Assembly: GCA_023151315.1 (NCBI GenBank)
Contig: JAKLJE010000010.1
Coordinates: forward strand, 1-64,000
Origin: Bacteroidia bacterium
GTDB lineage: Bacteria; Bacteroidota; Bacteroidia; Palsa-965
DNA: 64,000 nucleotides
Direction of reading: 5' to 3'
The translations under genes were made by a program, and so were the position numbers. Below are positions 8,659 to 16,497 of the stretch, piece by piece. Within the stretch, counting starts at the first letter, position 1. Each line of letters starts with the position of its first letter. The notes below the pieces were generated by a model. That model saw only the letters and a list, made by a program, of their open reading frames with translations, had not been told where the DNA came from and did no database searches.

Positions 8659-8730
8659 TTATTTGGTGTCAGTTACTGTTGTTTATTGGGATTCGGATCC
8701 AATAATTGATTTTGAGTAGCACCACCCGTA

Positions 8731-8943
8731 GGGATTCGAACCTCCAACCCGAATTTGTTCACTAATTCATTCAATTTTGCAACATTTTTATCTGCTGCAT
8801 CTAAGTTAATGATTTACCTCCGCTTTTTCTGAAACCTGAACTGCGATAGATCGCAGATTGACTTTCAGAAAATGCGGAGAGAATGATGTGGTTTGTGTAA
8901 ATTGGTTGGGTGAAAGGTAAATTCTTTTAACTCATTTAACCGC
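8731..8943. repeat. Cassette-boundary repeat, full copy B
   Basis: A full ~213-bp unit with core palindrome CTGCGATAGATCGCAG at 8841-8856. Around the core, CTCCGCTTTTTCTGAAA and TTTCAGAAAATGCGGAG form a near-perfect long stem. The outer ends carry AAC (8781-8783) and GTTGGGT (8905-8911), which can pair. Part of the left half is still open on the minus strand and reads VAKLNELVNKFGLEV, similar to copy D, so the half may derive from coding sequence. Confidence 0.8.
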
Positions 8944-8953
8944 CATTTCTAAT

Positions 8954-9358
8954 CTATAGATCAAGTTTTAGGATCCATTGTGCTGAGTCGGGCACAGCTA
9001 TATTTAGAGATTCATAATCTGCCATCGTCAATAGTAATCTACTTTCGCTCGGGTTGATCGAATCAATTACTGCTAATATGGGAGTGTCATAAGCCAAGAT
9101 AACGCCAATTTTTTCACCTCGACCAGAAGGACTATGAGTTCCGTTGCCCCGGTAAAGTTTGCCATCAAAATAATACTGATACTCTATACAATAACCTACT
9201 TTAGGACAAGCGTCTACTTTCAATATCTTGGTCGAGACCAATTTTCCTCTTGTTTCAAATGGTGTATCTCGATAATTTACCATTAGGATAAAGAGAATGA
9301 CAATCAGTAGAAATCCGACTAGACCTAGAGTAATATTTCTCCTATTACTTTGTTTCAT
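8954..9358 (-). CDS. Small membrane-anchored protein, 134 aa (DUF3592-like paralogue)
   Basis: N-terminal transmembrane helix (about 10-28) after a basic MKQSNRRN stretch. The extracytoplasmic domain has two Cys (ACPKVGYC), a YYFDGKLYRG strand pair and the shared DSINPSESRLLLT motif. It is paralogous to the 131-aa product in the next unit. It is the sole gene between repeats C and B, i.e. a single-gene cassette. Its stop codon is about 10 bases from repeat B. The role is unknown; the likely location is the inner membrane with the domain outside. Confidence 0.62.
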   Translation of the reverse strand: MKQSNRRNITLGLVGFLLIVILFILMVNYRDTPFETRGKLVSTKILKVDACPKVGYCIEYQYYFDGKLYRGNGTHSPSGRGEKIGVILAYDTPILAVIDSINPSESRLLLTMADYESLNIAVPDSAQWILKLDL

Positions 9359-9378
9359 GCTGTTAAGTGATTAGTAAC

Positions 9379-9583
9379 GGGATTCGAATCTCAAACTCGA
9401 AACACTTCTATCATTTTTTTCAACCATTTCTTCCTTACCTCTAATATAAACATTTACCCCCGCTCTTTCTGAAACCTGAACTGCGATAGATCGCAGATTG
9501 ACTTTCAGAAAATGCGGAGAAAGTGATGTGGTTTGTGGAAATTGGTTGGGTGATAAAGTAGATTCTTTCAGCTCATTCGCCTT
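9379..9583. repeat. Cassette-boundary repeat, full copy C
   Basis: Full unit with core CTGCGATAGATCGCAG at 9481-9496 and flanking arms as in copy B. AAC at 9422-9424 and GTTGGGT at 9545-9551 are 121 bases apart, against 122 in copy B. The minus strand is open across this copy from the end of the upstream gene to about 9381, but with no start codon of its own. Confidence 0.8.
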
Positions 9584-9589
9584 TCTGTT

Positions 9590-10333
9590 TTAATGAAATA
9601 GTTTTTCTAGCTTGTCCAGAAATAATTTCAATTTGATACCAGCGCTATCGCCGCGTGCGTTGGGGTGATATGTGATAATCATATGTTTAAGGCGGTCGCT
9701 TAAATGACTGTAATATTCACGGGGTATATCGTAATATAAAAATGTCTGCTCACCATTGTGGTCATCCCATACTTCATGTGACTCCCACCAAATTTCTTTG
9801 CTGGATAGTCGTGAATGCAGAACGTTGTTGCATTTCAATCCTAAAAGAAGAATAATATCAGGTTGTAGAATATTTATTTCTTCTGCCGTTACATTAAATA
9901 ACTGGCTCTCTAGCTCGTGATTAGAAGGTTCGGTTTTATAAACGTTATTCCAAATCACTTGGACTTTTTTCTGTAACCGATAGCTTAGTATTTCTTGAAT
10001 GGAGAAAATATAATTCCAAAATACTTGCCCATACCTCCAATTCCCTCCGTCAAAGTAAAACGATCTGTAAAGTGACATTAGGTGGTTTACCGATTTATTA
10101 GCGGGTTCGTAATAAACATCAAAGTCTTCTTTACTGCCCCACCCATTCGTGCTTATTCCGAATATCATAATTCTGAGATCAGCAGTATTCCATTTATTAT
10201 CGAATTCTTGGTCAATTGAAAGTAGATGCGGGTGATTTTTGTAACGCAATAATGATTTGGTCTTCATCGCATCTGCAAATGCATCCCAATTGCGCGAATA
10301 AAGTTGTCTAAGTTCAAAGTTCCTTAATGTCAT
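9590..10333 (-). CDS. Uracil-DNA-glycosylase-superfamily-like protein
   Basis: A 247-aa soluble protein. Three landmarks resemble the UDG fold: an early motif after a hydrophobic strand (IMIFGISTNGWG, near residue 58), a central ILLLGLKCNN strand, and a late ITYHPNARG motif (near residue 222) in the place of the family's His-containing loop. Nucleotide or base recognition in DNA repair or defence would follow if the fold is right, but the catalytic Asp/Asn is not certain. The start ATG lies at 10333, touching the stop codon of the upstream membrane-protein gene, so the two are translationally coupled. It is the last of three genes in the first cassette. Confidence 0.5.
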   Translation of the reverse strand: MTLRNFELRQLYSRNWDAFADAMKTKSLLRYKNHPHLLSIDQEFDNKWNTADLRIMIFGISTNGWGSKEDFDVYYEPANKSVNHLMSLYRSFYFDGGNWRYGQVFWNYIFSIQEILSYRLQKKVQVIWNNVYKTEPSNHELESQLFNVTAEEINILQPDIILLLGLKCNNVLHSRLSSKEIWWESHEVWDDHNGEQTFLYYDIPREYYSHLSDRLKHMIITYHPNARGDSAGIKLKLFLDKLEKLFH

Positions 10334-10839
10334 CAGCGGCGAACTTTAGTAATAGTATCATCTCCTAAACGTAATGTATCGTGCACGTAAACTGTGTCTA
10401 TTGCAATATGATCAATTCTCCATCGTTCTTCTTCATGCTTTTCTGCGCGATATTGCAACCAGAGACTAATCAATACTCCAAGGAAAGTCAACACCGTTAC
10501 CCACGTAATTATTGTACTACCGATGCGTTTCAGTTTCTGCTGACATAAATGCTTCGTATATCCACCTTTATCATTGAATTTGATTCCTTTGAAGGTAATC
10601 TTAATTTGATTTGGAAATTCGCCACGTATCTTATCATTGCCGTCTTCATAAAACAATGAAACATATTCCCCCCACTGTAGATGCAGTAATATGGGTAAGT
10701 GTTCATTCTCCGGAATTCCTTGCTTCGTCATGTGATCAAATAGATCGATTTTTTCCGGATACAAATAGCTACCTTCATTCTTTTTAGCGAGATATGCTAG
10801 TGCAATGTCTAACTTCTCTTCTGCCGACCTAGATGCCAT
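10333..10839 (-). CDS. Membrane-anchored protein with N-terminal globular domain, 168 aa
   Basis: Start chosen at 10839 (MASRSAEEKLD), matching the start of the paralogue at 1141 and reducing the overlap with the upstream gene from 53 to 11 bases. Residues 1-~90 hold the same domain as that paralogue (AEEKLDIALAYLA, GSYLYPEKID, EHLPILLHL, QIKITFKGIKF). One transmembrane helix (about 107-127) and a tail ending DTVYVHDTLRL follow. It sits between a second membrane-tethered protein and a UDG-like gene with overlapping ends, so the three form an operon. The cytoplasmic domain may sense or bind a ligand or nucleic acid; this is inference. Confidence 0.65.
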   Translation of the reverse strand: MASRSAEEKLDIALAYLAKKNEGSYLYPEKIDLFDHMTKQGIPENEHLPILLHLQWGEYVSLFYEDGNDKIRGEFPNQIKITFKGIKFNDKGGYTKHLCQQKLKRIGSTIITWVTVLTFLGVLISLWLQYRAEKHEEERWRIDHIAIDTVYVHDTLRLGDDTITKVRR

Positions 10840-11257
10840 GGTATTGTAAGATTGTATAAATGGTTTGTACGATACCGACAAGAACAGAGATAACTGCCAA
10901 GATCAGTCCCCATCGGGCAATCAAATCAACCTTGTCCTTTGTTTTGTCCGTCGTACTCTGAATAGCTGCGAGATTTCTCAGTGTATCAATGTGGTTTTGC
11001 ATTTGATTTAGTCGGATTTTACCTTGGTCCGTAATGGTTATTCCCAACGAAGCTTGATCTTTATTTTTTTTGTGATCCTTTGTTCCTATGAACTTTAATC
11101 GTTCAAGTCGAGGAAATTCGGCTTCGAATTCTGCTAAGGTAAATTCCGGAAGTGCGGCTTTTAGATCACTTAATTCAAGGTCGTACCGCTCATTAACTTC
11201 GGGTCTATTGAGATAACGTAGAATATGGTACTCGAAACTGTTTTGGGTATTTGGCAT
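10829..11257 (-). CDS. Tail-anchored protein with winged-helix-like N-terminus, 142 aa
   Basis: Residues 1-~80 look like a winged-helix unit (FEYHILRYLNR, SDLKAALPEFTLAEFEAEFPRLERLKFI, GITITDQGK). A short amphipathic or coiled region (85-112) and a C-terminal transmembrane helix (about 115-138) follow, placing the domain in the cytoplasm. It is the first gene of the three-gene cassette and overlaps the next gene slightly. No close family is recognised. It could be a membrane-tethered regulator or a sensor partner of the neighbouring protein. Confidence 0.6.
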   Translation of the reverse strand: MPNTQNSFEYHILRYLNRPEVNERYDLELSDLKAALPEFTLAEFEAEFPRLERLKFIGTKDHKKNKDQASLGITITDQGKIRLNQMQNHIDTLRNLAAIQSTTDKTKDKVDLIARWGLILAVISVLVGIVQTIYTILQYHGI

Positions 11258-11300
11258 ACTTGATAAAATTTGGTTCAGCGCTAATGCTTAGAGTATGTGG

Positions 11301-11433
11301 TCCCTTAGTGTTTTGAACCTCAAACCCTAAATTGTTCCTAAATTCATTCACTTTCGCAATCATTTATTTCATTACATCTAATATAATCATTTACCTCCGC
11401 TTTTTCTGAAACCTGAACTGCGATCTATCGCAG
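11301..11433. repeat. Cassette-boundary repeat, half copy D
   Basis: Homologous to the left part of copies B and C, up to and including the core at 11418-11433. The core centre here is TCTA instead of TAGA (CTGCGATCTATCGCAG), i.e. inverted. Beyond the core no homology remains. The minus strand of this half is open and reads IAKVNEFRNNLGFEV, comparable to copy B. It forms the right end of the array. Confidence 0.75.
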
Positions 11434-11516
11434 GGTATACGCATTGCCGTGTACATCATGCTTGCGTTCAACTTGACTCTTTCAATTTTCGAAATTTTCT
11501 TTCGGATTTCAGCTCA

Positions 11517-11552
11517 CAAAAAAAGCCGCAATCTTTCGATCACGGCTTTTCC
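11517..11552 (-). terminator. Terminator for the prolyl oligopeptidase gene
   Basis: On the minus strand AAAAGCCG and CGGCTTTT pair around a loop, followed by a run of seven T. It lies about 30 bases after the stop of the 13716-11584 gene. The rest of the 11258-11583 spacer holds repeat copy D and nothing else recognisable. Confidence 0.8.
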
Positions 11553-11583
11553 ATTCTAAAGTCTAAAGTCAAATGTCTAACGT

Positions 11584-13716
11584 CTAGTACGTCATCCCGA
11601 GATTATAGAACGTAAACGCCCAAATATCCGCCCACTCTTCAATCTGTTTAGCCGTTGGTTTGCCCGCGCCATGACCCGCATTCTTGTCAATGCGAATTAA
11701 AATCGGAGCATCGCCTTGCTGATTCTCCTGCATCGTTGCTGCGAACTTGAAGGAATGCGCAGGTACAACACGATCGTCGTGATCGCCTGTTGTAATCATC
11801 GTTGCAGGATAATTCCTCTTCTTCACGTTGTGCAAAGGTGAGTATTTGTAAAGGCAGTTGAACTCTTCTTCGTTTTCGCTCAGACCGTAATCGCTTGCCC
11901 ATGCACGACCGATAGTGAAGCGATGATAGCGAAGCATATCGAGTACGCCAACTTGCGGAATACACACCTTGAATAAATCCGGACGTTGTGTTTCAACAGC
12001 GCCGATCAACAAACCTCCGTTGGATCTGCCGGTAACTGCCAAACGATTGCTGCTCGTGTATTTCTCTGAAATAAGAAACTCCGCTGCTGCAATGAAATCG
12101 TCAAACACATTTTGCTTGTTGCAGAGAATTCCTCCCTGATGCCATTTCTCTCCGTATTCATCACCGCCACGGATATTCGCTACTGCGTAAACTCCGCCTG
12201 ACTCAAGAAATACTGCACGGTCAATACGGAACTCCGGTGCGTAATGCGAATTGAATCCGCCGTAACCGAAAAGGAAAGCAGGATTATTTCCGTCCAGTGT
12301 GATTCCTTTTTTGTGTGTGATGAACATCGGAACTTTCGTGCCGTCTTTGCTCGTAAAGAACACCTGTTTGGTTTCGTAATCATCCGATTTGAAATCGCAC
12401 TTCGGCTGGAAATACAATTCTGATTTTCCGGTGTTCAGGTTGTATTTGTAAATCGTCGGCGGAGCTGTGAAAGTACCGATACCCACAAATACCAGACTGT
12501 CTTTCTTGTGCGCGCTCAATTCATTTACAGAACAAATATCTGTGTTGCCGCACTGAATATCGCCTTTCTTAACTCCTGTTTTATCGTAGATCTCCAGTTT
12601 CGATTTCACATCAACGAGATAGTGTACCAGATAACATTCGGGTGCCATTGTAATTCCCACCATGTAGTTCTGTGTTTCAGGAATGATGACTTTCCAATTG
12701 GCTTCTTCCGGTTTTGACAGATCAATTTCCACCAACTTGAAATTCGGAGCTCCGTGGTCAGTACGCACAATCATTTTTCCATCAACAATATCAAGCACGC
12801 CATATTCATCCGCTTTGTCTGCCAACGGAACAATCTCCTTGAACTCTGAATTCGGTTTGGTCAGATCTTTTACAATCAAACCGTTTCCGTGTGTTGAGTT
12901 GGAGCTGTAAAGAATCAACCAGTTTTCATCATCCGTCACTTGTGATCCGAACATGCGATCCGGATGCGCAGCGTCTTTGTACATCAATTGATCTTTCGAT
13001 TGATCATCTCCGATTTTATGATAATATACTTTCTGATTCTGATTGGCATCAGACAATGCACTTCCGTCTGCCTTCGGCTCGTCAAATCGTCCGTAGAAGA
13101 ATCCGTTTCCTTTCCAAGCCGCACCTGAAAATTTGATCCACTGCAAATGATCAGAGAGCTGCTCTCCGGTTGTAATATCTTTCACATAAAATTCTTCCCA
13201 GTCTGAACCGGCTTTGCTGATTGCATATTGGTAATACTTTCCGTCGTTGGAAGTAGATCCGCCACCGAACGAAACCGTTCCGTCCGCTGAAAGTGCATTC
13301 GGATCGATGAGTAATTTCTCAGTTCCTCCTAATGTATCAACGTAGTATTGCACAGACTGATTCTGCAAACCATCGTTACGTGAATAGAAATAGCGCGAAC
13401 CTTTTTTATACGGCGCGCTGCGTTTTTCGAAATTCCACACGGCGCTCAATCTTTCTTTGATCTTATCGCGGAAAGGAATCTTTGCCAGATAATCGAAAGT
13501 GAATTTGTTCTGCACATCCACCCACGCTTTGGTGGAATCGGAATTATCGTCTTCCAGCCAGCGATACGGATCGGGAACTTTCACTCCGAAGTATGTGTCA
13601 ACGGTATCAACTTTCCGTGTAACAGGATAATTCATTTTGTTTCCGGCACCGGGTTCTGTAGTACATTGAATCAGCGTAAATACAGCTGCACCGGATAATA
13701 AGAGGTAGCGTTTCAT
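11584..13716 (-). CDS. Prolyl oligopeptidase (S9A), lipoprotein
   Basis: Serine peptidase cleaving after proline in short peptides. A signal peptide ends at a lipobox-like Cys18, so it is likely envelope-anchored. Residues ~25-430 form the beta-propeller (VPDPYRWLEDD near the start is a family signature). The C-terminal alpha/beta hydrolase holds GRSNGG (Ser near 563), DHDDRVV (Asp near 645) and GHGAGK (His near 681). 710 aa is the normal length. It stands alone, with its own terminator. Confidence 0.95.
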   Translation of the reverse strand: MKRYLLLSGAAVFTLIQCTTEPGAGNKMNYPVTRKVDTVDTYFGVKVPDPYRWLEDDNSDSTKAWVDVQNKFTFDYLAKIPFRDKIKERLSAVWNFEKRSAPYKKGSRYFYSRNDGLQNQSVQYYVDTLGGTEKLLIDPNALSADGTVSFGGGSTSNDGKYYQYAISKAGSDWEEFYVKDITTGEQLSDHLQWIKFSGAAWKGNGFFYGRFDEPKADGSALSDANQNQKVYYHKIGDDQSKDQLMYKDAAHPDRMFGSQVTDDENWLILYSSNSTHGNGLIVKDLTKPNSEFKEIVPLADKADEYGVLDIVDGKMIVRTDHGAPNFKLVEIDLSKPEEANWKVIIPETQNYMVGITMAPECYLVHYLVDVKSKLEIYDKTGVKKGDIQCGNTDICSVNELSAHKKDSLVFVGIGTFTAPPTIYKYNLNTGKSELYFQPKCDFKSDDYETKQVFFTSKDGTKVPMFITHKKGITLDGNNPAFLFGYGGFNSHYAPEFRIDRAVFLESGGVYAVANIRGGDEYGEKWHQGGILCNKQNVFDDFIAAAEFLISEKYTSSNRLAVTGRSNGGLLIGAVETQRPDLFKVCIPQVGVLDMLRYHRFTIGRAWASDYGLSENEEEFNCLYKYSPLHNVKKRNYPATMITTGDHDDRVVPAHSFKFAATMQENQQGDAPILIRIDKNAGHGAGKPTAKQIEEWADIWAFTFYNLGMTY

Positions 13717-13867
13717 AAGTTCATTTTAGGGTGAATCAAATTTAGGTTATTCCGCCTTGCGTCAAACATCGCAGGGATGAACGGATTCCGACGGGTTTTT
13801 GCGGTATTCTGATCATTTACCGGCCGCTTCTTACTTCTTTCTACGGTTTAAGTGACGCTTAACTTTC

Positions 13868-13875
13868 TATTTTTG
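13868..13875 (+). promoter_or_regulatory. Bacteroidota -7 promoter box TATTTTTG
   Basis: A perfect TAnnTTTG match 21 bases before the ATG of the first YD-like gene, with a GTTTA element about 22 bases upstream as a plausible -33 box. Confidence 0.5.
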
Positions 13876-13895
13876 CAGGACTTGAATTCATATTT

Positions 13896-14834
13896 ATGGA
13901 AAGCGCAAAAAAGGAAAGAGCACAACTGAAAACACAAAAAGTCTATCGCCTGTACAACGGAGAATGGGATGATGTGGAAGGAAGTGAAACACCTGACGTG
14001 AGTGCGTATAAACTGACCTACGATCGGGAATTTACACGCGACGGAGAGTTGGTGTTTGAGATTGAATTTGATCCTGCAGGAGAAGAAGTTCAGAAGCAGG
14101 TAAACACGTATAACGAACAAGGTAAAATTGTCCGTCATGAGCTTTACAACGAAGGCAATCTGGCGGAAACCATAGATTTTACTTACGATGATAAGGGCAG
14201 AATTGCAACGGAGTACCGTGAGTTTGAAGAAGGTTATCCGCTGCGCACGATTTATTCATACGATGAAGAAGGTCGCATAACGGAGAAGAAAGTTGAAGAT
14301 GCAGACGGAGAACCGGAAAAGCGCGAAACCTTCGAGTACCATCCTGAATGGAAAGATAAGGTGATACGCAAAGTTACGTTTGATGAAGAGGATGAAATGA
14401 CGCTGGAGGAAATCACCGAGTACGAAGAACGTAACGGAGAAGTAAAAACAAAAATGCTGCTGAGTATTGATCACGGCATGAACATTACCCGTAAGACTGT
14501 TTTCTTCGATGCTAAAGCAAGAGAAGACAATATTGCCTACGTGGTGTATAATGAAAAGGATAAGGCTCTTGAACTTTTCAGAATCATTCACGACGAGCAA
14601 GGACGTGAAGCGGAGGAAAGATCTGAGTCAGTGAATCCGTCTGAGAATTATGAAGTGTATTACACTTTCGACGAGAAAGACAGAGTAATTCACCAGGAAC
14701 ATCGTCAGGGCGACAGAATTCTCAGTAAGCACAATCGCCGTTTCAACGATCACGATTTGCCTTCATTTCATGCTTTCCGTTCCCACAGCAGAGGCATGTA
14801 TGTGGATTATTTCGAGTATTCGTACTTTGATTGA
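13896..14834 (+). CDS. YD/RHS-repeat-like protein, 312 aa, copy 1
   Basis: Made of successive beta-hairpin units of the form Y-x-D-x-x-G-R-I (TYDDKGRI, SYDEEGRI, TFDEKDRV), which resemble the YD repeats of RHS proteins but without signal peptide, core domain or toxin. It is highly acidic. It is followed by a homologous gene of identical length after 21 bases, so the pair is a tandem duplication. The location appears cytoplasmic. The function is unknown; a scaffold or binding role is plausible. Confidence 0.7.
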   Translation: MESAKKERAQLKTQKVYRLYNGEWDDVEGSETPDVSAYKLTYDREFTRDGELVFEIEFDPAGEEVQKQVNTYNEQGKIVRHELYNEGNLAETIDFTYDDKGRIATEYREFEEGYPLRTIYSYDEEGRITEKKVEDADGEPEKRETFEYHPEWKDKVIRKVTFDEEDEMTLEEITEYEERNGEVKTKMLLSIDHGMNITRKTVFFDAKAREDNIAYVVYNEKDKALELFRIIHDEQGREAEERSESVNPSENYEVYYTFDEKDRVIHQEHRQGDRILSKHNRRFNDHDLPSFHAFRSHSRGMYVDYFEYSYFD

Positions 14835-14855
14835 ATGATTAAGTAGTTAAATGGT

Positions 14856-15794
14856 ATGAGTGACAATCTCAAGCTTCACTGTGATTTAGTCACGACGGTT
14901 TATGGTTATTCTGATCCGGTTCCGGCAGATCTGAACCGCCCATTAGATTCTGAAAGGTTGTTTCTTCTGGAACGAATTTATTCTCGTGATGGGAAAGAAA
15001 CAATAAAGGAATTGTATGATAGCGAGTCGGAATCTGTCACGCAGACTGTCGAAAGTTTCTATAACGAGTTAGATCTTCTGATATCATCTGTTGAGAAAAA
15101 TCATGAAGGTGAACAGTTGGAGATGGAACGGAAGTACACTTATACTGAAACAGGAAAATTAAAACGTGAAAGTGAATTTTGTGATGGAGATCTTCTTGAA
15201 GAAACGGAATATTTTTATGATTCGAACGACAGGCTGATTCGCGAAACACACACTAGTGACGGAAATCAGACCATGTATAAAGAATACAAATACAGGGCTG
15301 ACTCAAATGATATTGTTAAAGTATCCGAGTATTCGGCTTTTGGTCTTTGTAGTGAAACTACCACGAGTTACAAGGAAATTGATGGCGTTTTTGAGCGCAT
15401 AGAATCTGAATTCGTCAATAAGCAGGATCCAATGCTGTCACGGAAGTTTACATTTAATCCGGAAAATGGAACTAACGGTCACGTATATGAAACTGAATGG
15501 TCCACGCAGGGTAGAATGCTGTCGACGACCAGATATCGCGAAGAAGCAACTGAGAAAGGAAAGATTACTACAATTGAAGAATGCGTTGATGATTCTTTAG
15601 AGTCTGTACCTTTTCAACGAATAGTTTTCATGGATGATATTCACGGAAATGAGGTGTATCGTGAGTATAGAACTAATGGCGTTCTGACTATGATGACGAG
15701 TTCCGTATTTGATGAGAACAAGCGGAAATCCAGGGAATATCATAACTCAGGAAATGAGCACATATTAACTGTTTACAAGTATGAACAGAGATGA
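14856..15794 (+). CDS. YD/RHS-repeat-like protein, 312 aa, copy 2
   Basis: Paralogue of the preceding gene with the same length and repeat architecture (TYTETGKLKRE, FYDSNDRLIRE, VFDENKRKSRE), yet diverged in sequence, so the duplication is old. It has no signal peptide. Its stop overlaps the next gene's start (ATGA), so translation is coupled to a secreted protein gene. Function unknown. Confidence 0.68.
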   Translation: MSDNLKLHCDLVTTVYGYSDPVPADLNRPLDSERLFLLERIYSRDGKETIKELYDSESESVTQTVESFYNELDLLISSVEKNHEGEQLEMERKYTYTETGKLKRESEFCDGDLLEETEYFYDSNDRLIRETHTSDGNQTMYKEYKYRADSNDIVKVSEYSAFGLCSETTTSYKEIDGVFERIESEFVNKQDPMLSRKFTFNPENGTNGHVYETEWSTQGRMLSTTRYREEATEKGKITTIEECVDDSLESVPFQRIVFMDDIHGNEVYREYRTNGVLTMMTSSVFDENKRKSREYHNSGNEHILTVYKYEQR

Positions 15795-16495
15795 TTCGGC
15801 ATTTTTTGATGGTCTTTCTTTGTTTATTCCACTTCGTTGACTTTGTTCACTGTCAGTCGTCGCTCGATTCTTCACAAGTCATTACCCCTCGCATTGCAAT
15901 TACAACCATCCCCGTTCGTTTAACGTTTCGCGATATCAATCTCGGCGTGGCGTTTCGCGTAAGAGAAGCTCAGACTTTTGAGGCGCGATTGGGATGGGTG
16001 CATGCCAATAAGTTTTTACACAGCTTGCTATATGAGCCCGGATTCACTTCAACGGAAATGAATTACCACGGAGCTTCCGTTTATTTTCAGTGGAACAAGT
16101 GGAGTCGGAGTCGTTCGGGGAAGCCTCGTTACTTCGGAATTATTGGCGGATATCGTTATCTGTATTACACGGATAAGTCCATTTGGATGGGCGGTTACGG
16201 TGGAAGCAGCTATGCAGAAGAGTTGTTGTTGTCGCAGTGGCGAAATGATATTTTTCTGTTGGGTTCATTCGGTGTGAAAACCAGCAGCCGATCAACTGCG
16301 GAAGTGTCTCTCGGTTTGCGCATCAATTATACGCACACGAATGTGGTGGATACGAAGTTTCATTTTCCGAATATGAGTGCAGAAGAGTACGAAGAGTATA
16401 AGCGCAATACAGTTCAGGATTTGCGTTATAGTGAAGGCTGGGGTTTACTTCCGGTAATTCGTTTTACTTCAAGAATCGGTTGGTTCAGCTGGTAA
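15791..16495 (+). CDS. Hypothetical secreted protein, 234 aa
   Basis: A signal peptide (about 1-21, ending VHCQ) is followed by a beta-rich domain with alternating aromatic strands (RLTFRDINLGVAFRV, YFGIIGGYRYLYYT, SLGLRINYTH), a pattern typical of outer-membrane beta-barrels. The start ATG overlaps the upstream TGA by 4 bases, making it the last gene of the three-gene YD operon. A small barrel is my best reading; no family is recognised. It converges with the propeller histidine kinase gene. Confidence 0.6.
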   Translation: MIRHFLMVFLCLFHFVDFVHCQSSLDSSQVITPRIAITTIPVRLTFRDINLGVAFRVREAQTFEARLGWVHANKFLHSLLYEPGFTSTEMNYHGASVYFQWNKWSRSRSGKPRYFGIIGGYRYLYYTDKSIWMGGYGGSSYAEELLLSQWRNDIFLLGSFGVKTSSRSTAEVSLGLRINYTHTNVVDTKFHFPNMSAEEYEEYKRNTVQDLRYSEGWGLLPVIRFTSRIGWFSW

Positions 16496-16497
16496 TA

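Noticed and set aside
8731-8760. A complete tRNA gene at GGGATTCGAACC
   Set aside because: Only the T-arm motif is present; no acceptor or anticodon arm could be built.
13717-13867. Possible small gene or RNA in the spacer before the YD-like operon
   Set aside because: No open frame with start or strong hairpin; only a promoter-like box near the end.
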